A stretch of 41,790 bases of DNA from the NCBI GenBank assembly GCA_900315705.1, contig ONAB01000025.1, positions 1 through 41,790 of the forward strand. Direction: 5' to 3'. The notes below the pieces were generated by a model. The model saw only the letters and a list, made by a program, of their open reading frames with translations. It did no database searches and was not told the origin of the DNA. Source of the DNA: an uncultured Bacteroidales bacterium (lineage in GTDB: Bacteria > Bacteroidota > Bacteroidia > Bacteroidales > WCHB1-69). This document shows positions 33,386 to 41,695 of the stretch, one piece after another (position 1 is the first letter of the stretch; every line of letters begins with the position of its first letter). The position numbers were made by a program, and so were the translations under genes.

Positions 33386-35452
33386 ATGATTATGGACCTG
33401 TCGAAATACCCTTTGCTGAAAATCCTCTTACCTTACGTTGCCGGCATATTAGTGGCCTATTATGGTCAATTTCCGAAGTCAGTGTTCTGGATTTTCCTTG
33501 TAACCGTTGTCGTTTTGTGGCTGGTTGCGCTGCTTTTGTTGCGTGTTAAGCGCTATAAGTGGCAGTGGCTGAAGAGCGTGGTGATGCTCTTGGCATTCGG
33601 TTTTGCGGGTGTTTCCGCCACAATGTTCCGATTGTCGCCCCGAGGGCCCGCTTCTCAGGAGGGGGCGTTGCGCGACAGCAGCGGGTTTGTGGTGCGCGTG
33701 GTGGACCATCCCGTGCCTCGGGCGAAGAGCGTGAAGGTGGTGGCCGAACTGTGGCAAAGCGACCGGGGCGTTCCCCTGCGGGGCAAGGTGCTGCTGTATG
33801 TGCAAGGCACTGGCCCGCAGGCGACTTCTCTGCAGTATGGCGACATCCTGGCCGTCAGCACGACCCTGTCGGAGTTTGACCCGCCCGCCAACCCTGACGC
33901 ATTCGACACCCGGCGCTATATGCAACGCAAGGGGATTTTCTACACGGGCTTTGTGCCCGCCAGCGGTTGGAAACTGCTTGGACACAGGAGCCCCAATCCG
34001 TTCAAGTCGCTGTCGCACAGTATGCAGCAGCAGCTTGCCTCACGCTATGCCACTGCCGGGATGTCGGGCGCGGAGCTGGCCATTGCGCAGGCCATCTTGT
34101 TGGGCGACGACGACACGATGGAGCCCGAATTGCGCGCCTCGTACGCTGCCGCAGGGGTCAGCCACATTCTCTGTGTGTCGGGAATGCACGTGGGTGTTAT
34201 CTTTATGATCCTCAACTTCTTGCTCAAGCCTCTGGAACTGTTCCCCGCCACGCGCCACCTCAAGGCTCTGCTCCTGATGCTGGCCTTCTGGTTTTACGCC
34301 CATATCACAGGTCTGTCGCCGTCGGTGACGCGTGCTGCCACAATGTTCTCGTTCGTCACGGTCGGAGGTGTACTGCGCCGCAACACAAACGTGTTCCACA
34401 GTCTGGCGGCCTCCCTGTTTGTGCTGCTGGCGCTCCGTCCAATGCTGATGTTCGAGGTGGGCTTCCAACTCAGCTATCTGGCTGTGTTTGGCATTGTGCT
34501 GCTGCAACCCCGCATCGCCGGCATTTACACTTGTAAAACCAAGGTGGCCAATTATTTCTGGCAGCTGCTTTCCGTGTCGGTGGCCGCCCAGATTGCCACG
34601 TTCCCCGTCTCTGCCCACTACTTCGGGATTTTTCCCAACTACTTCCTGATATCCAATCTCTCCGTCATTGCGCTCTCTTTTGTGGTGATTGTCACGGGTG
34701 TGGGGCTGTTGGCCGTGTCGTTTTTGCCTACAGTGGCTGGCTTGATCTCTTTTTTGCTGACGTGGGAAATCCGCATAATGAATGCCATTGTGGCCTTTGT
34801 GGAGGGCTTGCCTGGTGCTGTTACTCGTGACATTGACATTTCGGGAAGTCAGGTGTTGTTGCTTTATTTTTGTATTATTCTGTTATACTGCTTGATACAA
34901 TATAGGAAACGGGTGCTTTTCTGGGGATTACTCTCGAGTTTGACCCTCCTGTCGGGCACCTTTGCCCTGCGGCGTGTAGCTATTGAGCGGCGGGAGGAGA
35001 TGGTGGTCTATCAAATCCGCAAGGTGTGTGCGCTGGAGTTCTGCCGCAGGGGCGAGTGCTTGTTATTTTCGGACTCCATCCGCGATGCGGGCAGCACCCA
35101 TTACGGTTACTCCATTCAAAACCACGCACGCAAGTTGCACGCCCACTGGACGTTTGTGCCGATAGACACGGTCTGTTACGAGACATCCTTCCTCGCCAAG
35201 CGCGGACCATTCATTCAATTTGGTGACAAATGTTATTATCTTTTGAAAAGGAAGGAAAGAGTGTTGCCTGCCGAATACCGGCCGCACGTCGATGTACTAC
35301 TGCTGCAACATAATCCTGTGATGCAGCCCGAGGAGGTGGCCTCAGCCTTGGATTTCGCTGCCGTCACGGCCGACGAGACCAACACGCCATTCTACAAGGA
35401 GCGTTGGCGCGCCTATTGCGAAGCGCACGGAATTCCATTTGAAGCGATGTGA
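33386..35452 (+). CDS. comEC: ComEC/Rec2-type DNA uptake channel
   Basis: A 688-residue membrane protein. The start may be the ATG at 33386 or the one at 33392 two codons later. Two or three N-terminal helices are followed by the DUF4131 region (about 60-190, FDPPANPDAFDTRRYMQRKG) and the competence domain with the family motif SHILCVSGMHVGVI near 258. About eight helices run from 265 to 525. The last 150 residues correspond to the beta-lactamase-like region, but the metal-binding HxHxDH motif is missing. Bacteroidota ComEC proteins are often like this. It takes single-stranded DNA through the inner membrane during natural transformation. No comEA or pilus gene is nearby. Confidence 0.92.
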   Translation: MIMDLSKYPLLKILLPYVAGILVAYYGQFPKSVFWIFLVTVVVLWLVALLLLRVKRYKWQWLKSVVMLLAFGFAGVSATMFRLSPRGPASQEGALRDSSGFVVRVVDHPVPRAKSVKVVAELWQSDRGVPLRGKVLLYVQGTGPQATSLQYGDILAVSTTLSEFDPPANPDAFDTRRYMQRKGIFYTGFVPASGWKLLGHRSPNPFKSLSHSMQQQLASRYATAGMSGAELAIAQAILLGDDDTMEPELRASYAAAGVSHILCVSGMHVGVIFMILNFLLKPLELFPATRHLKALLLMLAFWFYAHITGLSPSVTRAATMFSFVTVGGVLRRNTNVFHSLAASLFVLLALRPMLMFEVGFQLSYLAVFGIVLLQPRIAGIYTCKTKVANYFWQLLSVSVAAQIATFPVSAHYFGIFPNYFLISNLSVIALSFVVIVTGVGLLAVSFLPTVAGLISFLLTWEIRIMNAIVAFVEGLPGAVTRDIDISGSQVLLLYFCIILLYCLIQYRKRVLFWGLLSSLTLLSGTFALRRVAIERREEMVVYQIRKVCALEFCRRGECLLFSDSIRDAGSTHYGYSIQNHARKLHAHWTFVPIDTVCYETSFLAKRGPFIQFGDKCYYLLKRKERVLPAEYRPHVDVLLLQHNPVMQPEEVASALDFAAVTADETNTPFYKERWRAYCEAHGIPFEAM

Positions 35453-35467
35453 GGAAATAATCAACCG

Positions 35468-36418
35468 CTAAAGGCTATTGGCAAACAGCTTCATTATTTT
35501 CTCGTACGCAACCTTGGCGTGCCGCAGTTCAGCGTCGAGGGTTTGCCCGCCCACGTGCGGGGTGAGGATGACATTTTCCATAGCGGCCAGGGCGTGCATT
35601 GCTTCCGGCCACTCCTGCTTGGGCAGGTTTTGGAGCCGCGTGTTCTCGTATTCGAGCACGTCGAGGGCTGCGCCGAGTACCTTTCCGCTTTGCAAACCGC
35701 GTGCCAAGGCAGCGCAATCCACCACCAACCCGCGCGAGCTGTTGAGCAGCAGGAACGGGTGCGGCATCCGGGCTATGAACTCCTCGTTGATGAGATGGAA
35801 ATTGTCAGGTATATAGTTGACGTGGAGGGAGATGACATCGCATTGGGCGCAGAGTTCTTCCAACGTGACCATCGTGGCATTCTTGTCGCCGGCATTGGGA
35901 TTGTAGCGGTCGTAGGCATATACCTTGCCGCCGAGGGCTGTGAGCAGGCGGGCAAAGGCGGGCCCTGTATGGCCGTAGCCGATGAGTCCGTAGGTGTGCG
36001 ACGACAATTCGGTGCCCTTGTTCTTCTCGCGCAGCCATTCGCCGGCCCGCACCTCCGTGTTGGCGGCGGGGATGTGGCGCAGGAGGCCCAGCAGCAGGCC
36101 GAGGCAATGCTCCGCCACCGCGTGGGCGTTGCCCTCCGGCGTGGATATCACCCGTATGCCCCGCGACTCGGCGTAGGCGACGTCAATGTTCTCCACGCCC
36201 GCCCCGATGCGCACAATGAAACGCAACGACGGCTTGGTGTCAAGAAGCGCCTGGTCCACCACAAAGCGGCTGCGAATCACCAGGCCGAACAGATTGTCCG
36301 GCCTGGCGCAGAATTGTTCGTAAGTCTCTGATAGGTTGGTGGTGCAGTCAAACCCCTGTGCCTGAAGTTGCTCCGACAGGTAGGGGTGGACGCGGTCCAC
36401 GATGAGGATGCTGGCCAT
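35468..36418 (-). CDS. NAD-dependent D-isomer-specific 2-hydroxyacid dehydrogenase
   Basis: A 316-residue dehydrogenase of the 3-phosphoglycerate dehydrogenase group. The NAD fold starts LIGYGHTGPAFARLL (145-159), with Asp170 at the end of the second strand (YAYDRY), which favours NAD over NADP. Catalytic residues are Arg229 (NSSRGLVVD), Glu256 (LDVLEYEN) and His288 (LTPHVGGQT). There is no C-terminal ACT domain, and the length is that of short SerA-like enzymes or of glyoxylate/hydroxypyruvate reductases, so the substrate stays open. Its ATG overlaps the stop of the upstream OYE-family gene by one base (TAATG), suggesting a shared path. Confidence 0.9.
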   Translation of the reverse strand: MASILIVDRVHPYLSEQLQAQGFDCTTNLSETYEQFCARPDNLFGLVIRSRFVVDQALLDTKPSLRFIVRIGAGVENIDVAYAESRGIRVISTPEGNAHAVAEHCLGLLLGLLRHIPAANTEVRAGEWLREKNKGTELSSHTYGLIGYGHTGPAFARLLTALGGKVYAYDRYNPNAGDKNATMVTLEELCAQCDVISLHVNYIPDNFHLINEEFIARMPHPFLLLNSSRGLVVDCAALARGLQSGKVLGAALDVLEYENTRLQNLPKQEWPEAMHALAAMENVILTPHVGGQTLDAELRHAKVAYEKIMKLFANSL

Positions 36419-37671
36419 TAGTGGTTGTCCCTTTCGACGTTTTTCTCCAGTTTTTCAATCTCCCGTTGCAGTCTGGCGGGCAGTTCGTTCTTCTCCATAC
36501 ACTGGTGGCATTTCATATCCAGCGTGTACATACGGCCGATGCAGTAGTTGGAGTGTTTGCAGCCGCTGCGGGTTACCTCACCCGACTGGAGCTTGTTGAC
36601 GAAGTTGGTGTCCTGAATCAGGGCGCGGGCCATCTGGAAGGCTACGAAGCCGGAGTTGAGCACCTTCTCCATATTATCCTTGTCCACCATACCGCCCACA
36701 TAGATGAGGGGCATCTTCACGGCCTGGCGGAACTTCATTGCGGTGTCGTAGAAATAGGCGTCCTTGTAGGGGACGGTGGGGATGACGATGCGGCCGCCGA
36801 TGTTGACGCCGAATTTCAGCCACCAGAATTTCTTCATATCCATATAGTGGGCCATCGCCTTGAGGGGCATTGCGCCGTGCATCACCTCCATAGGGGCTTT
36901 GCTGACGAAGCCGGCGGTGAGCACGAGGGCGTGCACGCCGAGGCGCTCCAATTCCTGGGCCACCTTGATGCACTCGTCCACCTGCATACCGCTGCGGAAA
37001 CCGTCGTACATATTGGTTTTCACCACGATGGCCATATCGTCCTTGGCCTCTTCCATCACGCGGGTGATGACGCGGCGCATAAAGCGCATACGGTTTTCCA
37101 GCGAGCCGCCGTACTCGTCTTTGCGGCGGTTGGTGTAGGGCGAGAGGAACTGGCTGATGAAGTAGCCGTGGCCGGCGTGCACTTCAATGCAGTCGAAGCC
37201 GGCGCGGCGGCAGAGGTCCACGGCTTTGCCGAAGTCCTCCACAATCTGGTCGATTTCGGGGATGGTGATCTTCTTGGTGAAGGTGGGCGAATAGAGGTTG
37301 AAGCGGCCTGACGGGGAGAAGGGCTTCTGTCCGCAGGTGGCGCGGTGCGTCATATTGCCGCAGTGGCCGATCTGGATGGAGGCCTTGGCCCCTTCCGCGT
37401 GGATGGCGTCGGTCAGCTTTTTGAGCTCCGGTACAATCTCCTCGCGCAACCACAGCTGGCCGTCGAACGAGAGTCCGCTGCGACTGACGGAGGCGTAGGC
37501 CACCGTGGTCATACCGATACCGCCCTTGGCAACGGCGGTGTGGTAGTTGAACAGTTCTTCCGTGGGTCTGTTGCCGTGGGCCATATTTTCAAAGGCCGCG
37601 GAACGGATGGTGCGGTTGCGAAGGGTAATCGGACCGATCTGACAAGGGGTAAAGATGATAGATTCAGACAT
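36418..37671 (-). CDS. NADH:flavin oxidoreductase (old yellow enzyme family)
   Basis: A 417-residue TIM-barrel flavoenzyme. Diagnostic stretches are IQIGHCGNMTHR near 102 and the barrel end FDCIEVHAGHGYFISQFLSP near 164-183, followed by TNRRKDEYGG. After the barrel it has four Cys (371, 377, 388 and 391), resembling the region that binds an iron-sulfur cluster in 2,4-dienoyl-CoA reductase relatives. The spacing differs from the usual CxxC pattern, and the C-terminal FAD/NADPH domains of those enzymes are missing. It therefore looks like a single-module reductase of an alkene or enone substrate. Only 12 bases separate it from tatD. Confidence 0.87.
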   Translation of the reverse strand: MSESIIFTPCQIGPITLRNRTIRSAAFENMAHGNRPTEELFNYHTAVAKGGIGMTTVAYASVSRSGLSFDGQLWLREEIVPELKKLTDAIHAEGAKASIQIGHCGNMTHRATCGQKPFSPSGRFNLYSPTFTKKITIPEIDQIVEDFGKAVDLCRRAGFDCIEVHAGHGYFISQFLSPYTNRRKDEYGGSLENRMRFMRRVITRVMEEAKDDMAIVVKTNMYDGFRSGMQVDECIKVAQELERLGVHALVLTAGFVSKAPMEVMHGAMPLKAMAHYMDMKKFWWLKFGVNIGGRIVIPTVPYKDAYFYDTAMKFRQAVKMPLIYVGGMVDKDNMEKVLNSGFVAFQMARALIQDTNFVNKLQSGEVTRSGCKHSNYCIGRMYTLDMKCHQCMEKNELPARLQREIEKLEKNVERDNH

Positions 37672-37683
37672 TTTGTATAATTT

Positions 37684-38460
37684 TTAATTAGATAATCTTT
37701 TGAAAATGTTCAAGGCGTTGGCGGTGGTTTGCTCCATCACGGTTTTCACGGAGGTGTCGAGCAGTTCGGCAATCTTCTGGGCAATGAGCGGGATGTAGGC
37801 GCTCTCGTTGGGCTTGCCGCGGTGGGGTACAGGCGCCAGATAAGGGGCGTCCGTCTCCAAGACGAGATGTTGCAGCCCGATTTGTTTCACGATTTCCTGT
37901 ATCTTGCTGTTCTTGAAGGTCACAATGCCGCCGATGCCGAGGGCAAAGCCGTGGTTTACAGCCCATTGTGCCTCCTGAATGCCGCCCGAGAAGCAGTGCA
38001 TCACGCCCGTGAGCTCGCCCGCCTTGAACTCCTGGAGGATGGAGATGGCCTCCGCGTAGGCGTTGCGGATGTGCAGCGACAGCGGCAGCTTGTGGTCGCG
38101 GGCCCATACCAGTTGCCGGTGGAAGGCCTCTTTCTGCTCCGCCTCGAACTCGCGGCTCCAGTAGAAATCGAGCCCTATCTCACCGATGCCCACCACGTTG
38201 GGGTCGCCGATGTGCGGTTCCAGCAGGGCCAGTTCCCGCTCAAAGTCGGGACGGGTCTCTTCGGGATGCAGCCCCACCAAGGCGAACATATTGTCGGGAA
38301 ACAACGCCACTGCCTCTTGGATCTGGGGCAGGGTGGCGCTCTCCACACAACCCAATATCATCTGGGTGACATTGGCATCCACGGCACGCCTTACCACCTC
38401 CTCGAAGGTTTCGGGGTAGTATTCGCGGTAAAGGTGGGTGTGGGTGTCTATATAATGCAT
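37684..38460 (-). CDS. tatD: TatD family metal-dependent DNase
   Basis: A 258-residue TatD-type hydrolase with all metal ligands: His7 and His9 (DTHTH), Glu94 (GEIGLD), His130 (LSLHIRN), His155 (MHCFSGG) and Asp204 (ETDAPYL). TatD proteins are 3'-5' exonucleases acting on DNA or RNA ends during repair or turnover. The gene has its own promoter (38482-38512) inside the 3' end of the preceding HAD gene and leads the group tatD, OYE-family reductase and hydroxyacid dehydrogenase. Confidence 0.95.
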   Translation of the reverse strand: MHYIDTHTHLYREYYPETFEEVVRRAVDANVTQMILGCVESATLPQIQEAVALFPDNMFALVGLHPEETRPDFERELALLEPHIGDPNVVGIGEIGLDFYWSREFEAEQKEAFHRQLVWARDHKLPLSLHIRNAYAEAISILQEFKAGELTGVMHCFSGGIQEAQWAVNHGFALGIGGIVTFKNSKIQEIVKQIGLQHLVLETDAPYLAPVPHRGKPNESAYIPLIAQKIAELLDTSVKTVMEQTTANALNIFKRLSN

Positions 38461-38481
38461 CTTTTTTCAGAAAAACGGCTG

Positions 38482-38512
38482 CAAAAATATAAAAAAGTAT
38501 GGTTATATCAAA
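38482..38512 (-). promoter_or_regulatory. Promoter of the tatD group
   Basis: On the minus strand TTTG (38512-38509) and TATTTTTG (38489-38482) are separated by 19 bases, a full Bacteroidota promoter. The -33 box lies inside the last codons of the upstream HAD gene, so this is an internal promoter. Confidence 0.75.
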
Positions 38513-39150
38513 GCAAGAATCTCTTCAGGTTTGGAAATGATGTATTCCGCGTGCTCGCCTTCCAGTTCTTCGCGGGTGCGGTAGCCCCAGAGCACTCCCA
38601 CGGCCTCCACGCCTGCGCGGTGGGCCGTCATCATATCCACGTTCGTGTCGCCCAAATAGAGCGTCTCCTCCGGTGTGCATCCCGTTTCGGACAGGATGTC
38701 ATACACCACCTGCGGGTCGGGTTTCACGGGAATGCCCTCGCGCTGCCCGATGAGGGCGGCAAACTGAATCATAGGGAAATAGTCGGTCATCAGCGGGGAG
38801 ACGGCCGTCTGCACCTTGTTGGTGGCCACGGCTATTTTTATGCCACGCTGTTGCAGCTCCTCCAGCACTTCGGAGATGCCTGGATAGACGGTGGTCTTGT
38901 CATACATATGGATGCTGTAATAGGCCTTGAACTCCTGCAGGCAGGTTTCGTGCATCTGTCCGGTCTTGTAGCCATCGGGCAGGATGCGGCGGATGAGTGT
39001 GGGCATTCCGTCGCCCACAAAATAGCGGTAGGCATCCACCGGGTGGGTGGGAAACCCGTGGCAGGTCAGGATGTGGTTGGCCGAGTCGGCAAGGTCCACC
39101 AGACTGTTGAGCAGGGTGCCGTCCAGATCGAAAATAAGCAGTCTCTTCAT
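38503..39150 (-). CDS. HAD-family phosphatase (phosphoglycolate phosphatase-like)
   Basis: A 215-residue HAD hydrolase with the normal motifs: I, DLDGT with Asp8 and Asp10; II, VATNK near 108-112; III, VKPDP near 142; and IV, LGDTNVDM near 166. The cap domain (about 15-85) is a C1 helical cap, as in Gph and pyrophosphatase PpaX. Phosphoglycolate is the most likely substrate by similarity of the motifs, but many HAD enzymes are broad. It is the last gene of a minus-strand group, 12 bases after rfbC. Confidence 0.88.
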   Translation of the reverse strand: MKRLLIFDLDGTLLNSLVDLADSANHILTCHGFPTHPVDAYRYFVGDGMPTLIRRILPDGYKTGQMHETCLQEFKAYYSIHMYDKTTVYPGISEVLEELQQRGIKIAVATNKVQTAVSPLMTDYFPMIQFAALIGQREGIPVKPDPQVVYDILSETGCTPEETLYLGDTNVDMMTAHRAGVEAVGVLWGYRTREELEGEHAEYIISKPEEILALI

Positions 39151-39162
39151 TGGCGGGCGGAA

Positions 39163-39732
39163 TTATTGCGGCAGAACGTACGACTCGTAGTCGAAAGGTG
39201 ACACAAAGTCGCGGAAAGCCATCCCCTGCAGGTCTTTGGCCGAGGTGAGCGGGTTCTCCACCTGCCAGTCGATGCGCAGATTGGGATCGTCGAAACGAAT
39301 GCTGGCCTCGGAAGCCTTGTTGTAGAAGTTGGAGCACTTGTAGGCGAAGAGGGTGTTGTCTTCCAGGGCGGAGAAGCCGTGGGCGAAGCCGGCGGGGATG
39401 TAGAACTGGGTGAAATTCTCGGCACTCAGCAGTACGGAGTAATATTGGCCGTAGGTAGGACTGCCCCGGCGGATATCCACGGCAAAGTCGATGGCCGAGC
39501 CTTGCAGGATGCGCACCAGTTTGGCCTGTGCATACGGAGGCTTCTGGAAATGGAGTCCGCGCACAACGCCTTTCTGGGAACACGACTGGTTGTCCTGCAC
39601 CCAATGCTCGCGGATGCCGAGCTCAGCCAGCGTCCGCTCATTGAAGCTCTCGAAAAAATAGCCGCGATCGTCTTTGAAGACATCGGGCTGGAGAATGGCA
39701 AGGCCGTTGATGGGCGTGCGGGTTATTTTCAT
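39163..39732 (-). CDS. rfbC: dTDP-4-dehydrorhamnose 3,5-epimerase
   Basis: A 189-residue cupin epimerase of usual length. Catalytic His61 sits in RGLHFQ, and Tyr131 in LFAYKC is the other active-site residue. DFAVDIRRGSPTYGQ near 82-96 and PAGFAHGFSAL near 113-123 are family motifs. It makes dTDP-4-dehydro-L-rhamnose, the third step of dTDP-rhamnose synthesis for surface glycans. The other three rfb genes are not in the window. It lies 36 bases after the ClC gene. Confidence 0.95.
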   Translation of the reverse strand: MKITRTPINGLAILQPDVFKDDRGYFFESFNERTLAELGIREHWVQDNQSCSQKGVVRGLHFQKPPYAQAKLVRILQGSAIDFAVDIRRGSPTYGQYYSVLLSAENFTQFYIPAGFAHGFSALEDNTLFAYKCSNFYNKASEASIRFDDPNLRIDWQVENPLTSAKDLQGMAFRDFVSPFDYESYVLPQ

Positions 39733-39768
39733 AGAATGTATTTGCTTTTTAAGGTGTTATCAAAAAAA

Positions 39769-41556
39769 TCAGTCATCGGATTCCGCAGCGATGAAATGCT
39801 GGTATTTGGCCAAAAAGCGGGCCTTCGACAGGAATCCGAGGTAGGTGCGTTCGTGGTCGATGACCGGCATATTGAAGTTGCCGGTGCGGTTGAATTTCTC
39901 AAGGACAGTGCTGGCCGTGTCGTCGTCATAGATGAACTCCTCTGGTTCGATCATCAGGTCCTCGACGTGCACGAGGTCGTACAGTTCCTGGCGGAAGATG
40001 ATGTCGCGGTGGTCATCCATCACGAGCAGGCCTGCGAAGTGGTTGTTGTCATCGGTCACCACGAAGAGGTTGCGTTTGCAATTGGCGATGCACTGGGTGT
40101 AGGCGCGCAGGTTGCTGTGCGCGGGCACGGTGCTGATGTTGTGGTCAATGATGTTGTGCCAGTCCAGTTTCCGGAGGGCGAACTTGTCCTTGTTGTGGGT
40201 TTTGAGGTTGCCCTTCTCGGCCAAGGGGCGGGTATAGACGGAGTATTTCTCGAAGGGGTTGACGCAGAGGTAGGAGCAGGCGGCGGTGATCATCAAGGGG
40301 ATGAGCAGGGTGTAGCCGGTGGAGAGCTCCGCGATGAGGAACATCGCCGTCATCGGGGCCTGCATCACGCCGGTCATCACGCCCGCCATTCCCGCCAAAA
40401 TGAAGTTGACGTAGGGCAGATGGAAGCCGAACAGGTTGTTGGCCACCCCCGCCACGAAGAAGCCCGTGAAGGCGCCGATGAAGAGGGTGGGGGCGAACAC
40501 GCCGCCGATGCCGCCGGCGGAGGTGGTGAAGGTGGTGGCAAACACCTTCATCAGGATGATGCCGATGAGTCCGAGCAGGAAAATCAGCTGGCTGGAGCAC
40601 CAGGCGTTCAGGGGCGAACCGGCGAAGAGATTCTGGTAGTTGCCGTTGATGAGCATATTGATGTTGTCGTATCCTTCGCCGTAGAAGACGGGGAAGAGAT
40701 AGATGAGGCCGCTGAGCATCACACCGCCCACGATGGCGCGCACATAGACCTTCTTGATGCGCTTTATCTGTTTCTCAATCCATCGCGACACGCGCAGGAA
40801 ATAGACGGAGATAAGTCCGGTGAGCAATCCGAGGATGATGTAGAAGGGGATGTTGCTGAGGTGGAAGGCCTGGGTGCTGCTGATGTGGAACATCACATCA
40901 TTGCCGAGGAAGAGGAGCGACATCACGGTGCCCGTGGCGGCGGAGAGCAGCAGGGGCAGGATGGCGCTGCCGGTGAGGTCGAGCATCAGCACCTCGAAGG
41001 TGAAGACGATGGCGGCGATGGGGGCCTTGAAGATGGCGGCCATCGCGGCGGCCGAGCCGCAGGCCAGCAACAGAGTGGTCTGCTTGGCGTTCAGCCTGAA
41101 AAACTGGGCCACGTTGGAGCCTATGGCCGAGCCCGTCAGCACAATGGGGGCCTCCAGTCCCACCGAGCCGCCGAACCCGACGGTGATGGCACTCGACACC
41201 ATTGAGGAATAGACGTTGTGGAAGCGCAGCTTGCCGTCGCTCTTGCAGATGGCCTTGAGCACGATGGAGACGCCGTGGCCGATATTGTCGCGCACCACGC
41301 GCCGCACGAACAGCAGCGTGAGCAGGATGCCGAAGATGGGCAGGATGAGATAGAGGTAGTTGACCTGCGCGTTGGGGAAGGCCCTTCCGAGCGCTTGTGT
41401 GGTGAGGTGTACGAGGTTCTTGATAATCACAGCGGCGGCAGCACCCAGAATGCCGATCAAGACACTGAGGATGATCACTGTGGTGCGTGTGCTGAAATGC
41501 CGTGTAAAGAAGCGGCGCACCTTGACCAGATTGCGCAAAAATCTCCTTTTTTTCAT
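39769..41556 (-). CDS. ClC-type chloride channel/transporter with CBS domains
   Basis: A 595-residue membrane protein with about ten or more helices over residues 25-430 and two C-terminal CBS-like domains (from about 470). ClC motifs: GFGGSVGLEAPIVLTGSAIG holds the gating Glu, with Ala where most have Gly in GxEGP. GIGGVFAPTLFIGA corresponds to the GxFxP motif. The first motif reads GHGVSIV instead of GSGIP. It may be an H+/Cl- antiporter or a channel; the sequence does not decide. The -7 box TATCTTTG at 41582-41575 precedes the ATG by 18 bases. It is the first gene of the group with rfbC and the HAD phosphatase. Confidence 0.92.
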   Translation of the reverse strand: MKKRRFLRNLVKVRRFFTRHFSTRTTVIILSVLIGILGAAAAVIIKNLVHLTTQALGRAFPNAQVNYLYLILPIFGILLTLLFVRRVVRDNIGHGVSIVLKAICKSDGKLRFHNVYSSMVSSAITVGFGGSVGLEAPIVLTGSAIGSNVAQFFRLNAKQTTLLLACGSAAAMAAIFKAPIAAIVFTFEVLMLDLTGSAILPLLLSAATGTVMSLLFLGNDVMFHISSTQAFHLSNIPFYIILGLLTGLISVYFLRVSRWIEKQIKRIKKVYVRAIVGGVMLSGLIYLFPVFYGEGYDNINMLINGNYQNLFAGSPLNAWCSSQLIFLLGLIGIILMKVFATTFTTSAGGIGGVFAPTLFIGAFTGFFVAGVANNLFGFHLPYVNFILAGMAGVMTGVMQAPMTAMFLIAELSTGYTLLIPLMITAACSYLCVNPFEKYSVYTRPLAEKGNLKTHNKDKFALRKLDWHNIIDHNISTVPAHSNLRAYTQCIANCKRNLFVVTDDNNHFAGLLVMDDHRDIIFRQELYDLVHVEDLMIEPEEFIYDDDTASTVLEKFNRTGNFNMPVIDHERTYLGFLSKARFLAKYQHFIAAESDD

Positions 41557-41574
41557 CTGTCAGAAACGAGAGCG

Positions 41575-41582
41575 CAAAGATA
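41575..41582 (-). promoter_or_regulatory. -7 box for the clc-rfbC-HAD group
   Basis: TATCTTTG on the minus strand fits TAnnTTTG. No TTTG is seen at the usual distance upstream. Confidence 0.55.
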
Positions 41583-41604
41583 CACAATTTTGCGATTGTA
41601 TCAT

Positions 41605-41695
41605 AGACCGCAGACCGGAGACCGAAGACCATTGACCGTAGATCATTTTCGTAAGTCGTACGTCGTAAATCGTAAATCGTAAATCGTACATCGTC
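41605..41695. repeat. Heptamer array 3
   Basis: Thirteen 7-base units: six of the AGACCGA type (41605-41646), then TTTCGTA and six of the AATCGTA or CGTCGTA type (41654-41695). Three AATCGTA units in a row are identical. It lies upstream of the ClC gene, on the far side of its promoter. Confidence 0.85.

Noticed and set aside
39379-41205. A 608-codon plus-strand frame opposite rfbC and the ClC gene
   Set aside because: Low-complexity sequence rich in Gly, Glu and His, antisense to two clearly recognised proteins.
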